From Clostridia bacterium (GTDB lineage: Bacteria; Bacillota; Clostridia; Christensenellales; Aristaeellaceae): a DNA stretch of 64,000 bases. The DNA lies in assembly GCA_030530315.1 (NCBI GenBank), contig JAUMVG010000007.1, positions 1 through 64,000 of the forward strand. Direction: 5' to 3'. The notes beneath the pieces were generated by a model, which saw nothing but the letters and a program-made list of their open reading frames with translations, was not told where the DNA came from and made no database searches. Position 1 is the first letter of the stretch. The number at the start of each line of letters is the position of its first letter. The position numbers were made by a program, and so were the translations under genes. Shown here one piece after another: positions 7,680 to 16,380 of this stretch.

Positions 7680-9853
7680 GCTTCATCCACCGCCTTCAGC
7701 TCGATCATTGCGCTGGCCGCGTCGCACTGGGACAGCGGGCAGCAGAGGCCCACCTTCATCAGCTCGTCCCCGCCGTAGATCTCCCCCGTCGCCGCGTCCC
7801 GATAGCGCCTGCCGGCGTCCAGGCCCGCCAAGCGTACCAGCGGCGGCATGACGTTGGGCTGGGCCAGGGCGCGGACCACCGTCACCAGGGCTTCGGTCCT
7901 GTCCTCGGAGACCGTCATCCACGCGGTGTCATTGCCCTCAAAGGGCGACAGCAGCCGGTAGAACGTGCCGTTCAGCCGCAGCGCCTGGGTGCGGTTGGCC
8001 GTCGCGATCTGTTCCCGCATGGCCGCGCGGTCCGCCTCCGTCAGCTGGCGGGGGTCCAGCTCGTAGCCGAAGCAGCCGCCCAGCGCCACGGCAAAGCGGC
8101 TCTCCATCGGGGTGACACGCCCGGTCTGGTGGTTGGGCACCGCGCTGACGTGGCTGCCCATGGTCGAGGGCGGGAACACCAGCGAGGTGGCGTACTGGAT
8201 CCGGCAGCGGCACAGGGCGTCGGTGTTGTCGGAGCACCAAAACTGGGGCATGAAGGCCAGTATGCCGGCGTCAAACCTTCCGCCGCCCCCGGCGCAGCCC
8301 TCGAAGAGCACCTCCGGGAAGGCCTCGGTCAGCCGCCGCATCACGGCGTAGAGCCCCAGGATATAGCGGTGGGGCACCTCTCCCTGCCGCTCCGGCGGCA
8401 GCGCGGCGGAGCCGATGTTGGTAATGTTGCGGTTCATGTCCCACTTCAGGTAGGCCGCGCCGCTCTCCCGCAGCGTGCGGGTCACGGCCTCGCAGACATA
8501 GGCCTGGACGTCCTCCCGGCCCATGTCCAGCACGAACTGATGCCTCGCGGTGATGCCCTCCCGGCCGGGGATGTGCAGGCACCAGTCCGGGTGGGCCCGG
8601 TACAGCTCGCTCTCCGGGGAGATCATCTCCGGCTCCATCCAGATGCCGAACTGCAAGCCCAGCGCCCGGATCTGGTCGCCCAGGGACTTCAACCCGTCGG
8701 GCAGCTTGCGCAGATCGGTGAACCAGTCGCCCAGGGAGGTGGTGTCGTCGTTGCGGCGGCCGAACCAGCCGTCGTCCATCACGAACAGCTCCACGCCCGC
8801 CTTGGCGGCGGCTTCGGCGATGGCCACCAGCTTGTCGGCGTCAAAGTCAAAATAGGCGGCCTCCCAGCTGTTCAACAGCACCGGCCTGGGCCGCTTCGCC
8901 CAGCGTTCGGGCAGCAGGCGCGCGTTCCACAGCCGGTGGAACTGGCGGCTCATGCCGCCCAGGCCCTCCTCGGAGAACACCATCACGGCCTCCGGCGCCT
9001 GGAACGCCTCCCCGGGCTCCAGCCGCCAGGCGAAGTCCGCGTCGTCAATGCCCATCAGCACCCGCGCCGTCCCGAACTGGGACACGTCCGCCCGGGCGGC
9101 GAAGCTGCCGCTGTAGATCAGCGACAGGCCGAAGACCTCGCCCCGCGCCTCGCCGGCGTCGGGCCGGACCAGCGCCATGAAGGGCGACGCCTGGTGGCTG
9201 CTCGCGCCGCGCCTGGAAAACACGCCCTGCACGCCGGGGCACAGGGGCCGGCGCACGATGTCCCGCTCCCGGGCCCAGCTGCCGGAGAGGGTGATCAGCT
9301 CCCAATCGGCGTCGGGCAGGTCCAGGCACAGGCTGAAGGCCCGGGTGACGGTCAGCGCCGCCGAACCCCCGTTGACCAGCCGGACGCTGCGGGCCACCGA
9401 ATCGCAGTCATCAAAGATGGTATAGCACAGCTCTGCTTCGAGTCCGGTGAGCCCGTCCCGCAGCGTGAGCCGCAGGGTGGCGCAGCCGCCCGCGCGGGTG
9501 GCGGGCAGGCCCTCCAGCGCCGGCTTGCCCTCGAGCACCTCGGCGGAGGCGAGCCGCAGATCCACGGCGCGGCTGCCGTCCGGGGCCACCACCATCACCG
9601 CGCCCTCCCGGTAATCCCCCAGCCCGAAGGCAGGGTACTCCTGGGGCAGCCGGTCCAGCATGCACTCCTGCACCGAAAAGCTGCCGTCCGACGCCACGCC
9701 CGCGTGGCGCAGCAGGTTCGCCGCGTTCACGGCGGACAGCCTCGGCCCCGAGTACAGGTGCGCCAGGATGCCGCCGGGCATCTCGCACAGCGCGTAGCTG
9801 ATGTGTTCGTTTCTCAGGTGGAACAGGTTTTTCTCCCGCAAAATCTCCGCCAT
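7676..9853 (-). CDS. GH36 alpha-galactosidase
   Basis: The protein has 725 residues, typical of bacterial GH36. It hydrolyses terminal alpha-1,6-galactosides such as raffinose-type sugars or galactomannan side chains. The nucleophile is D472 in KWDMNR and the acid/base is D542 in CSDNTDA. The DDGWFGRRNDD and EGCAGGGGRFD signatures of the family are also present. No signal peptide is seen, so the enzyme is cytoplasmic. It has its own promoter at 9898-9926, located right after a terminator for the upstream GH31 gene, and is coupled to the esterase gene by a 4-base overlap. Confidence 0.95.
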   Translation of the reverse strand: MAEILREKNLFHLRNEHISYALCEMPGGILAHLYSGPRLSAVNAANLLRHAGVASDGSFSVQECMLDRLPQEYPAFGLGDYREGAVMVVAPDGSRAVDLRLASAEVLEGKPALEGLPATRAGGCATLRLTLRDGLTGLEAELCYTIFDDCDSVARSVRLVNGGSAALTVTRAFSLCLDLPDADWELITLSGSWARERDIVRRPLCPGVQGVFSRRGASSHQASPFMALVRPDAGEARGEVFGLSLIYSGSFAARADVSQFGTARVLMGIDDADFAWRLEPGEAFQAPEAVMVFSEEGLGGMSRQFHRLWNARLLPERWAKRPRPVLLNSWEAAYFDFDADKLVAIAEAAAKAGVELFVMDDGWFGRRNDDTTSLGDWFTDLRKLPDGLKSLGDQIRALGLQFGIWMEPEMISPESELYRAHPDWCLHIPGREGITARHQFVLDMGREDVQAYVCEAVTRTLRESGAAYLKWDMNRNITNIGSAALPPERQGEVPHRYILGLYAVMRRLTEAFPEVLFEGCAGGGGRFDAGILAFMPQFWCSDNTDALCRCRIQYATSLVFPPSTMGSHVSAVPNHQTGRVTPMESRFAVALGGCFGYELDPRQLTEADRAAMREQIATANRTQALRLNGTFYRLLSPFEGNDTAWMTVSEDRTEALVTVVRALAQPNVMPPLVRLAGLDAGRRYRDAATGEIYGGDELMKVGLCCPLSQCDAASAMIELKAVDEA

Positions 9854-9897
9854 AGATCGTATCCTCCAGATCTTCCCGGTTAGATTATCACAATGCT

Positions 9898-9926
9898 ATT
9901 GTATCGAAAAAGCGCGGGATATTCAA
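9898..9926 (-). promoter_or_regulatory. Promoter of the GH36-esterase-phosphohexomutase operon
   Basis: TTGAAT (9926-9921), a 17-bp spacer and TACAAT (9903-9898) on the minus strand, 45 bases before the GH36 start. The -35 box lies inside the preceding terminator hairpin. Confidence 0.7.
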
Positions 9927-9942
9927 GGAGAATTCCGCGCTT
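9907..9942 (-). terminator. Terminator of the GH31 gene, overlapping the GH36 promoter
   Basis: Stem AAGCGCGG/CCGCGCTT with a second small stem ATTC/GAAT inside, followed by TTTTTC on the minus strand. It lies about 40 bases after the GH31 stop codon. The overlap with the next promoter separates the two transcription units. Confidence 0.7.
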
Positions 9943-9980
9943 GCGCGAAATAATCCCCGCCCCGCGCTCATGGCGCACCG

Positions 9981-12335
9981 TCAGCGGATCACCGTCACAT
10001 GAACGTCCTTGCCCGGGGCGCTCAGCGTCTGGCTTGCCTCATCCCAGGCCAGCCGGGTCACAGTGTACTCGCCCCGCTCGTAGCCGTAGCCGTCCCCGGC
10101 GTCCTCGTACAGCTCAAAGGCGGCGTCGGCCCCGGCGTACACCCGCACCTCCAGCGGCCGGGTCAGCGGCTGGTCTGCGTACTGGATGTCCTCCCCCGCC
10201 ATGGGCAGTATGGAGCCCGCGCGGACAAACAGCGGCATCCGATCCAGCGGCGCGTCCACCCGCACGCTCTGGCCGCCGGCATAGCGCGCGCCGCTCCAGA
10301 AGTCGTACCAGTCGCAGCCCTCGGGCAGGTAGCAGGTCCACTTCTCCTCCCGGTCCAGCTTTTTGCCGCCCGGGCCGTAGTACATGGGCTCCGTCACCGG
10401 GCACACCAGCAGTGCCGGGCCGAACATGTAGGCGTCCTTCGACGCGACCGCCCGGGCGTCCCCGGGGAAGTCGAACAGCAGCGGCCGCATCATCGTGCCG
10501 TTGCCCCGCCACACGTTTCCAGCCAAGGAATAGATATAGGGCATCAGCCGGTAGCGCAGCTTGATGAACTTCTCGATGGCGTCATAGCAGCGCTCGCCCT
10601 TCTTCCCGAAGTTCCAGATCTCCCGCGCCACGTCGGTGCCGTGGGAGCGGAACATCGGCAGGAAGCAGCCGAACTGGATCCAGCGGGCATACAGCTCCCG
10701 GAAGCCCGGGTCCTCGAGGCCCGCCTCGAATTCGCCGTTCCAGAACCACTTGGGCGTGGGATCGTTCTCGCAGCCGCAGCCCCGGGCCCGCCAGTTCTCC
10801 TTCACCACGAAGAAGCCGCCGATGTCCAGCGTCCACCAGGGATAGCCGCTGGCGGCCATGTTCAGCCCTTCGGCGATCTGCCCGCGCATCACGGACCACC
10901 GGGCGGAGATGTCGCCGGACCACAGCATCGCGCCGTAGCGCTGGCTGCCCGCGTAGCCGGAGCGGGTCAGGTTCAGCACCCGCTTGTCTTCCGTCGTCCT
11001 GCGCTGGTTTTCATAGATGCCCCTGGCGTGAACCAGGGCGTAGAGGTTCGCCGACGCCGGGTCGAGGAACCGCTTGTGCTCGCCGCCCACCAGGGCGTAG
11101 CGCTCCCAGGGCTCCCGCTTGGACGCGCCGCCCCAGTCCGGGCCGGAGAAGGGCTCGGTGGAATCGCACCACCAGGCGTCGAAGCCCTGGTCGAACAGCC
11201 CTTCCCTGGCCTGCTGCCAATACATGGCCCGGGCCTTTTCATCAAAGGCGTTGTAGGTGCACAGGTCGTCCAGCAGCAGCCCGGCCTCCCGGAAGGCTTC
11301 GCAGTCCGCGGTGCCCTCGTTCATATTGGGCCACACGGACACCATGGCGTGGGCGTGCATGCCGTGGATCTCCTCCATCCGCGCCTTCGTGTCCCCGAAG
11401 CGCACGGGATCCAGCCGCTTTTCGCCCCACCGGTCCTCGAGCCAGGTGTGCCAGTCCTGCACGATGCCGTCCAGCGGCACGTTCAGCTCCCGGTAGCGCC
11501 GCACGGTCTCCGCCAGCTCCGCGGCGGAGTGATAGCGCTCCTTGGACTGTATGTAGCCGAAGGCCCACCTGGGCAGCAGCGCCGCGCGGCCCGTCAGCCT
11601 GCGGAAGCCGTCGACGACGGCATCGTAGGCGTTCCGCCCATCGGAGGACTCGCCGACGACCACGTAGTAGTCCAGCTGGCTGACCGTGTCCAGGAACAGG
11701 TAGCTGCCGCAGGCGTCGTCCTGAAAGGTCATCAGCGAGCCGCAGTCCACGAACAGGCCGTAGCCCCGGCTGGACAGGAACATCGGCATGGGGATGCGCA
11801 TGTTGTGCTGATAGAGGTACTGGTTCTGGCCGCGGTAGTTCCACACGCCCTCCTCGCCCTGGCCCAGGCCGAAGATGCCCTCCTCCGGCGCGAAGTCAAA
11901 GCACAGCTTGGCCCGCCAGGCCCGGCGGTCCACCACGGGCCGCTGGTTCTTGACGAAGTTGCGCTCGCCGTCCACGGTCTTGACGCGCTCGATCACCGGC
12001 GGCTCCCCACCGGTGGTATATCGGATCACGTCCTGGGCGGTCAGCTCATGCCCGGCCTCCCGCAGCAGCGTCGTCCCGTCCGCGCGCAGCCAGGTCAGCC
12101 GGTCCGTGGCCAGCTCGTAGACGGCCGTCAAATCCCCGCTGTTCAGTCGGACCCGGTTCTCATCCCGCTCCAGGGTCCAGTAATCCCCCTGGGGCTGGAA
12201 GGCGGAGGGCTCCACCAGCATGCTCGGAGCCGCCACGCGCGCCTCCCGGGTGTGGGCGCAGCGGATGATTCCCGGCGCGACGGCCTCCAGCCGAATCGTG
12301 TCCTCCCCCCTGCGAATATCGAAAAAGCGCTTCAT
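9981..12335 (-). CDS. GH31 glycosidase, alpha-xylosidase-like
   Basis: The protein has 784 residues. The family features are an N-terminal beta domain, a TIM barrel with nucleophile D391 in WWCDSTEP and acid/base D504 in LDIGGFF, and C-terminal beta domains. The GIVQDWHTW segment and general layout fit the alpha-xylosidase/alpha-glucosidase branch acting from the non-reducing end. No signal peptide is visible. It is transcribed alone from the promoter at 12416-12444 and ends at the terminator at 9907-9942. Sulfoquinovosidases are also GH31, but nothing else in the window supports that role. The exact substrate is open. Confidence 0.9.
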   Translation of the reverse strand: MKRFFDIRRGEDTIRLEAVAPGIIRCAHTREARVAAPSMLVEPSAFQPQGDYWTLERDENRVRLNSGDLTAVYELATDRLTWLRADGTTLLREAGHELTAQDVIRYTTGGEPPVIERVKTVDGERNFVKNQRPVVDRRAWRAKLCFDFAPEEGIFGLGQGEEGVWNYRGQNQYLYQHNMRIPMPMFLSSRGYGLFVDCGSLMTFQDDACGSYLFLDTVSQLDYYVVVGESSDGRNAYDAVVDGFRRLTGRAALLPRWAFGYIQSKERYHSAAELAETVRRYRELNVPLDGIVQDWHTWLEDRWGEKRLDPVRFGDTKARMEEIHGMHAHAMVSVWPNMNEGTADCEAFREAGLLLDDLCTYNAFDEKARAMYWQQAREGLFDQGFDAWWCDSTEPFSGPDWGGASKREPWERYALVGGEHKRFLDPASANLYALVHARGIYENQRRTTEDKRVLNLTRSGYAGSQRYGAMLWSGDISARWSVMRGQIAEGLNMAASGYPWWTLDIGGFFVVKENWRARGCGCENDPTPKWFWNGEFEAGLEDPGFRELYARWIQFGCFLPMFRSHGTDVAREIWNFGKKGERCYDAIEKFIKLRYRLMPYIYSLAGNVWRGNGTMMRPLLFDFPGDARAVASKDAYMFGPALLVCPVTEPMYYGPGGKKLDREEKWTCYLPEGCDWYDFWSGARYAGGQSVRVDAPLDRMPLFVRAGSILPMAGEDIQYADQPLTRPLEVRVYAGADAAFELYEDAGDGYGYERGEYTVTRLAWDEASQTLSAPGKDVHVTVIR

Positions 12336-12415
12336 AGATACCCCTTCCCGGCCCGTAAATCATGGCCTCGATGTTTTTTCCGTGAAATGCCGCGCATCGC
12401 GTGGCCGCTGTTACA

Positions 12416-12444
12416 AGCATACGCCCGCGCCGTTTTCCTGTCAA
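12416..12444 (-). promoter_or_regulatory. Promoter of the GH31 gene
   Basis: TTGACA (12444-12439), a 17-bp spacer and TATGCT (12421-12416) on the minus strand, about 80 bases before the start codon. It diverges from the GH43 promoter; the 323-base gap between the two genes holds only these two signals. Confidence 0.7.
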
Positions 12445-12580
12445 GCGTCGAGGAAAAAAAGTTAGATGGTGATAATCTGTTGTCCTGCATTTCTGAGGTA
12501 TGCCCATCACCGAGTCGTTCGTAATATTCGAAATGTACCCGTCGGGGCAGGGTTTTCCCCTTCCCCATCCCCCTTCAATA

Positions 12581-12589
12581 TGCTATAAT
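12581..12589 (+). promoter_or_regulatory. Extended -10 promoter of the GH43 operon
   Basis: TGCTATAAT at 12581-12589 is an extended -10 element. The region 17 bases upstream (TTCCCC) is a poor -35 box, as expected when the TGn extension carries recognition. The GH43 start lies 70 bases downstream. Confidence 0.65.
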
Positions 12590-12658
12590 ATCCATAGTTC
12601 AATCCCTGTTTTGCCGCGGCGTCGGGCCGCTCATCCATCAACTCACAGGAGGTACGCC

Positions 12659-13549
12659 ATGCGACTGTCAGACATCAACCTGCGCGATCCCTTCGTGCTG
12701 GTCCACGAGGGACGATACTACCTCTACGGCACCCGGGGGCCCACCTGCTGGGGCCCAGCCACCGGCTTTGACGTCTACGTCAGCGCCGACCTGGAGGAAT
12801 GGGCGGGGCCCGTTCCCTGCTTTGAAAACGACGGCACCTTCTGGGCCGACCGCAACTACTGGGCCCCGGAGGTCCACCCCTGGCGGGGCGGCTTCTACAT
12901 GTTCGCCACCTTCAAGAGCGAGACCCGCCACCGCGGCACAGCCATCCTCCGCGCGAACAACCCCATGGGCCCCTTCGTGCCCTGGTCGGACGGCCCCGTG
13001 ACGCCCCCGGACTGGGAGTGCCTGGACGGCACCTTCTTCGCGGACGCGGACGGCAGGCCCTACATGGTGTTCTGCCACGAGTGGATCCAGATCGGCGACG
13101 GCACCATCTGCGCCATGCCGCTGACGGAGGACCTCCGCGCCCCGGCGGGCGAGCCCGTCGTGATGTTCCACGCCTCGGAAGCGCCCTGGTGCAGGAGCAA
13201 GCGCCACTCCTCCGGCATGGTGGGCTACGTCACCGACGGCCCGTTCTTCTGGCGGCTGTCGGACGGCACGCTCCTGTGCCTGTGGGCCAGCTACTCCGAG
13301 GGCGGCTATACCCAGGCTCAGGCCCGCTCCCAGTCCGGCGGCATCGAAGGGCCCTGGGAACAGGTCCAGCCCCTGTTCATGAAAGACGGCGGCCACGGCA
13401 TGATCTTCCAGGCCCGGGACGGACAGCTGTTCCTCGTGCTGCACAGCCCGAACGAGCACCTGCTGGAGCGCCCCCGCTTCTATCCCGTGGAGGAGCGGAA
13501 CGGGCTGCTGGCGCGCCTCGATGCGGACACGACCCAGGGAGTGAAATGA
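12659..13549 (+). CDS. GH43 glycosidase (beta-xylosidase / alpha-L-arabinofuranosidase type)
   Basis: The protein has 296 residues, a single five-bladed beta-propeller without an added carbohydrate-binding domain. The catalytic base D10 stands in LRDPFVL, a typical N-terminal GH43 motif. YWAPEVHPWRGGFYMF and the LDGTFF segment with D123 match the later blades. There is no signal peptide. It probably removes xylose or arabinose from oligosaccharides in the cytoplasm. The start at 12659 was chosen because AGGAGG (12647-12652) lies six bases upstream; a longer frame has no ribosome binding site. The next gene starts three bases after its stop. Confidence 0.9.
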   Translation: MRLSDINLRDPFVLVHEGRYYLYGTRGPTCWGPATGFDVYVSADLEEWAGPVPCFENDGTFWADRNYWAPEVHPWRGGFYMFATFKSETRHRGTAILRANNPMGPFVPWSDGPVTPPDWECLDGTFFADADGRPYMVFCHEWIQIGDGTICAMPLTEDLRAPAGEPVVMFHASEAPWCRSKRHSSGMVGYVTDGPFFWRLSDGTLLCLWASYSEGGYTQAQARSQSGGIEGPWEQVQPLFMKDGGHGMIFQARDGQLFLVLHSPNEHLLERPRFYPVEERNGLLARLDADTTQGVK

Positions 13550-13552
13550 GCC

Positions 13553-14989
13553 ATGCGAATTGAAGCCTCCACCACCTTCACCTGCGCCGACCCGGCCATA
13601 CAGCGCGTCTACGACGAAGCGGTGCGCAAGAGCCGCCTGAACCTGAAGGACTTCCACGGCGACCGCGTGCTGGTCGAGGGCGGCGGCTATGACAAGATCT
13701 GGCTGGAGACCCAGCCCATGGGCGGGGAGATGTTCGTCCTCCACGACCTGCAGGCCGCCGTGAACAACAGCCTGCTGTTCATGCGCCACCAGCGCCCGGA
13801 CGGCCGGCTGCCCGGCTCCATACAGTGCCTGGAGGACCGGGTCGAGGCCCAGTTCAACAAGCTCCAGGGCTTCTGCTTCCCGGTCCACGCGCTGAACCTG
13901 TACTACCTGCTGGGTCGGGACGCCCAATGGCTGGACGCCCTGGAGGACTGCCTGAGGCGCTTCGACGGCTGGCTGTGGCGCACCCGCGCCGTCAGCGGCG
14001 ACGGCCTGCTTTCCTCCTTCTGCGTCTACGACACCGGCGAGGACAACGCCGTCCGCTACGGCGACGCGCCCTGTTGGTGGACGGAGGACGCCGCGCCGGA
14101 GGGCTTCACTGTGGTGCCCATGGCCTCCATGGATATCACCTCCTTCTCCTATTCCAACTGGGATACCCTGGCGAAGATCAGCCGCATCCGGGGCCGGGAG
14201 TCGGAGGCCGCCGCCTGCCGCGCCAAGGCCGACGCCATCGCGGAAAGCCTGCGCGGGCGGCTCTGGGACGAGTCCCGGGGCGCGCTCTTCGACCGCGACA
14301 AGCGCGGGAACACCGTGGACGTGCTCTGCCACAACACGCTGCGGTGCATGTACTGGGGCAGCGTATCCCAGGCCATGGCCGACCGCTTTGTCGCCGGGCA
14401 CCTGCTGAACCCCTCTGAGTTTTGGACGGAGCTGCCCCTGCCCAGCGTGGCCGCGAACGACCCCGCCTTTGTCAACGCCCCGGAGAACAACTGGAGCGGC
14501 CAGTGCGAGGGACTCACCTTCCAGCGGGCCCTGTTCGCGCTGGAGAACTACGGCTACGAAAAGCTGGTGACCCGTCTGGGCCGAAGGCTCCTGCGGGCCA
14601 TCGCCGAGGGCGGCTATGCCTTCACCCAGCAGTTCGACCCCTTCACCGGCGCGCCCTCCCGGGTGGGCATGCGCAGCCACGCGCCCATCGGACCCGATTC
14701 CGACGAACCCTTCCAGGACGCCTACGGCCCCACGATGCTCGCCGCCCTGGGCAGCATCGAGCGCATGTGGGGCATCGGCCTCTGGAACGGCGAGGTCCGG
14801 TTCAGCCTGTGCGGTGGGCTCCCTTGCGCCTGCTCCGCCCAGTGGAACGGCCACGACTATCGCCTGGAGAGCGACGGCAGACGGGCCGCGGCCGTCGTCG
14901 ACGGCAGGGAGGTCTACAGCGGGCCCTGCGGCGTGCGGGTGATCACCGGCGAGGCCGGCGGCGCGATTCGCACCGTGGCCATCGAATAG
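13553..14989 (+). CDS. (alpha/alpha)6-barrel glycoside hydrolase-like protein (MGH1/GH63-like)
   Basis: The protein has 478 residues. Its middle resembles the six-hairpin barrel of GH63, trehalase-like and MGH1-type hydrolases. Seen features are a repeated helical pattern, an acidic SFSYSNWDTLAKI segment, WDESRGALFDRD and ENNWSGQCEGLTF, with a short beta tail at the C-terminus. I cannot assign catalytic residues or substrate with confidence. It is co-transcribed with GH43 (three-base gap), so it probably acts on the same oligosaccharide. It could be a debranching alpha-glycosidase of uncharacterised specificity. No signal peptide is seen. Confidence 0.75.
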   Translation: MRIEASTTFTCADPAIQRVYDEAVRKSRLNLKDFHGDRVLVEGGGYDKIWLETQPMGGEMFVLHDLQAAVNNSLLFMRHQRPDGRLPGSIQCLEDRVEAQFNKLQGFCFPVHALNLYYLLGRDAQWLDALEDCLRRFDGWLWRTRAVSGDGLLSSFCVYDTGEDNAVRYGDAPCWWTEDAAPEGFTVVPMASMDITSFSYSNWDTLAKISRIRGRESEAAACRAKADAIAESLRGRLWDESRGALFDRDKRGNTVDVLCHNTLRCMYWGSVSQAMADRFVAGHLLNPSEFWTELPLPSVAANDPAFVNAPENNWSGQCEGLTFQRALFALENYGYEKLVTRLGRRLLRAIAEGGYAFTQQFDPFTGAPSRVGMRSHAPIGPDSDEPFQDAYGPTMLAALGSIERMWGIGLWNGEVRFSLCGGLPCACSAQWNGHDYRLESDGRRAAAVVDGREVYSGPCGVRVITGEAGGAIRTVAIE

Positions 14990-15044
14990 CAAACCGCACC
15001 GTTCTTGGTTCGAGAGCATGTGAACCGATCCGTAAGTATACGAA

Positions 15045-15204
15045 AAGATCCTTCACTGCGTTCAGGATGACGAGGCTGCGACTCGCAGTCATCCCGAGCA
15101 AAGCGAAGGATCTTGCTTTGCGCTTTGATATACAGCCATCCTCTGCCTCGTTCCGGATGACAGGGTCGTAATCCGGCGTCATCCTGAGCGCAGCGAAGGA
15201 TCTT
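15045..15204. repeat. Three copies of a 27-base dispersed repeat, one inverted
   Basis: Copies at 15088-15114 and 15178-15204 read GTCATCC(C/T)GAGC...AGCGAAGGATCTT. The copy at 15045-15071 is the reverse complement of the last with two mismatches, so the block can fold into a long hairpin. It fills the gap between the convergent genes ending at 14989 and 15222 and may end both transcripts. I recall similar GTCAT-CTGAGCG-AGCGAAG-ATCTT phrases in intergenic regions of many bacterial genomes. Confidence 0.75.
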
Positions 15205-15221
15205 GTCTTTTCCTGCCTTCC

Positions 15222-16307
15222 CTATTTCATCCCCTCGTAAGCGATGTCCTCCAGCGCGTCGGCGATGGCCCCGGCAGAGGGCGGACAGCCCATGACGCAC
15301 CGAGTCGCGCCCTTGCAGCACTTGCCGATGCCCAGACCGTCAAAGCCCTTGTCCTGCCAGCCCTGGCCGATGCAGATGTCCAGGTCCTTGCCGTAGCCGC
15401 TGGCGTACAGCGCGCGCACCAGGTTGGCGAAGCAGGCGGAGCAGGCCCGATCCTGCCGCACCTTCCGGGTCAGGCTGGCCACGATGCCGGAGGGCTTCGG
15501 ATAGCCCGCGGCGTCTGTGGGGGCGTTCAGGTTCACGATGTCCGACGGCTCAAAGCGGGTGCTGCCGCCGCCGTACTCCTCCGCCAGCTCGATGTAGGGC
15601 ACCTCGTCCAGCCGCAGGCCCATCAGGCTCGCGCCATAGGCGTCGATCTGCACGGCGTCGGTACCGAGGTACATCCGGTTGGTCTGCACCGGCGTGCCGC
15701 CCTCCTCGAAGTTCAGGTCGCCGCAGATGCTGTCCACGATGATCAGCCCGGGCTTCAGCGCCGCGCCCAGCGCCGCGATGGGGTTCGTCAGGCCCATGGC
15801 GTGGAAGTGCCGCTTCTCCCGGTCCGGCAGGCAGCCCTTCAGGTTCTTCAGGGCGCAGGTCATCACCGTCTGGCAGTGACCCTTCAGCACCGGCAGGTCC
15901 ACCAGCAGCCCGGCGTCCAGCGCCCGGCAGCACACGTCGATCCTGCCCACGGCGGTGTTCACCGGCCGGGTCTTGTCCTTCTTCAGGTCGTAGAAGGGCA
16001 CGTCGTATTTAGCGCACACCTTGTCGTAGCCCGCGCGGCGCATGGCCCGCATGGTCTCGTCCCCGACCCAGCTGCCCTCGATCACGCTGATGTCCTTCAC
16101 GCCGTGATCCCGGAAGTATTCGATGGCCCCGGACAGCACCCCCGGGTGGGTGGTCGCGCCGCTCTCCGGCGTGCCGGCGATCACCAGGTTCGGCTTCAGC
16201 GCCACGGAGCCGCCGGCGGGCACCCGCTCGATGGCGTTGGCGGCCTCAAGCAGCGCCAGGGTCATTGCATGGGCGTCGCCGCCATAGATTTGATAGATCT
16301 TGCTCAT
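15222..16307 (-). CDS. DUF362 domain protein
   Basis: The protein has 361 residues. The DUF362 core is recognisable from the VALKPNLV segment, the VDLPVLKGHCQTVMTCALKNLKG region and IIVDSICGDLNFEEGG. The C-terminal part has a cluster of cysteines (CSACF, CIGQGW, KCCKGATRCVMGCPP) that could bind metal or an iron-sulfur cluster, although no standard CxxCxxC ferredoxin motif is present. The function of the family is unknown. The start at 16307 has GGAG nine bases upstream. It is the last gene of the minus-strand catabolic locus, separated from gnd by a strong hairpin, so its link to that pathway is uncertain. Confidence 0.85.
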   Translation of the reverse strand: MSKIYQIYGGDAHAMTLALLEAANAIERVPAGGSVALKPNLVIAGTPESGATTHPGVLSGAIEYFRDHGVKDISVIEGSWVGDETMRAMRRAGYDKVCAKYDVPFYDLKKDKTRPVNTAVGRIDVCCRALDAGLLVDLPVLKGHCQTVMTCALKNLKGCLPDREKRHFHAMGLTNPIAALGAALKPGLIIVDSICGDLNFEEGGTPVQTNRMYLGTDAVQIDAYGASLMGLRLDEVPYIELAEEYGGGSTRFEPSDIVNLNAPTDAAGYPKPSGIVASLTRKVRQDRACSACFANLVRALYASGYGKDLDICIGQGWQDKGFDGLGIGKCCKGATRCVMGCPPSAGAIADALEDIAYEGMK

Positions 16308-16336
16308 TGAGTTTGCTCCAATAACAGTCTGCCTGA

Positions 16337-16368
16337 AGCGGAGCCGCCCCTTTCCGGGCGGCTCCGCT
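16337..16368 (-). terminator. Strong hairpin after gnd
   Basis: A perfect 13-bp stem, AGCGGAGCCGCCC with GGGCGGCTCCGCT, and a six-base loop. It lacks a T-run on either strand. It may attenuate or stabilise the transcript between gnd and the DUF362 gene rather than terminate fully. Confidence 0.55.
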
Positions 16369-16380
16369 CCTGTCCCTGTG

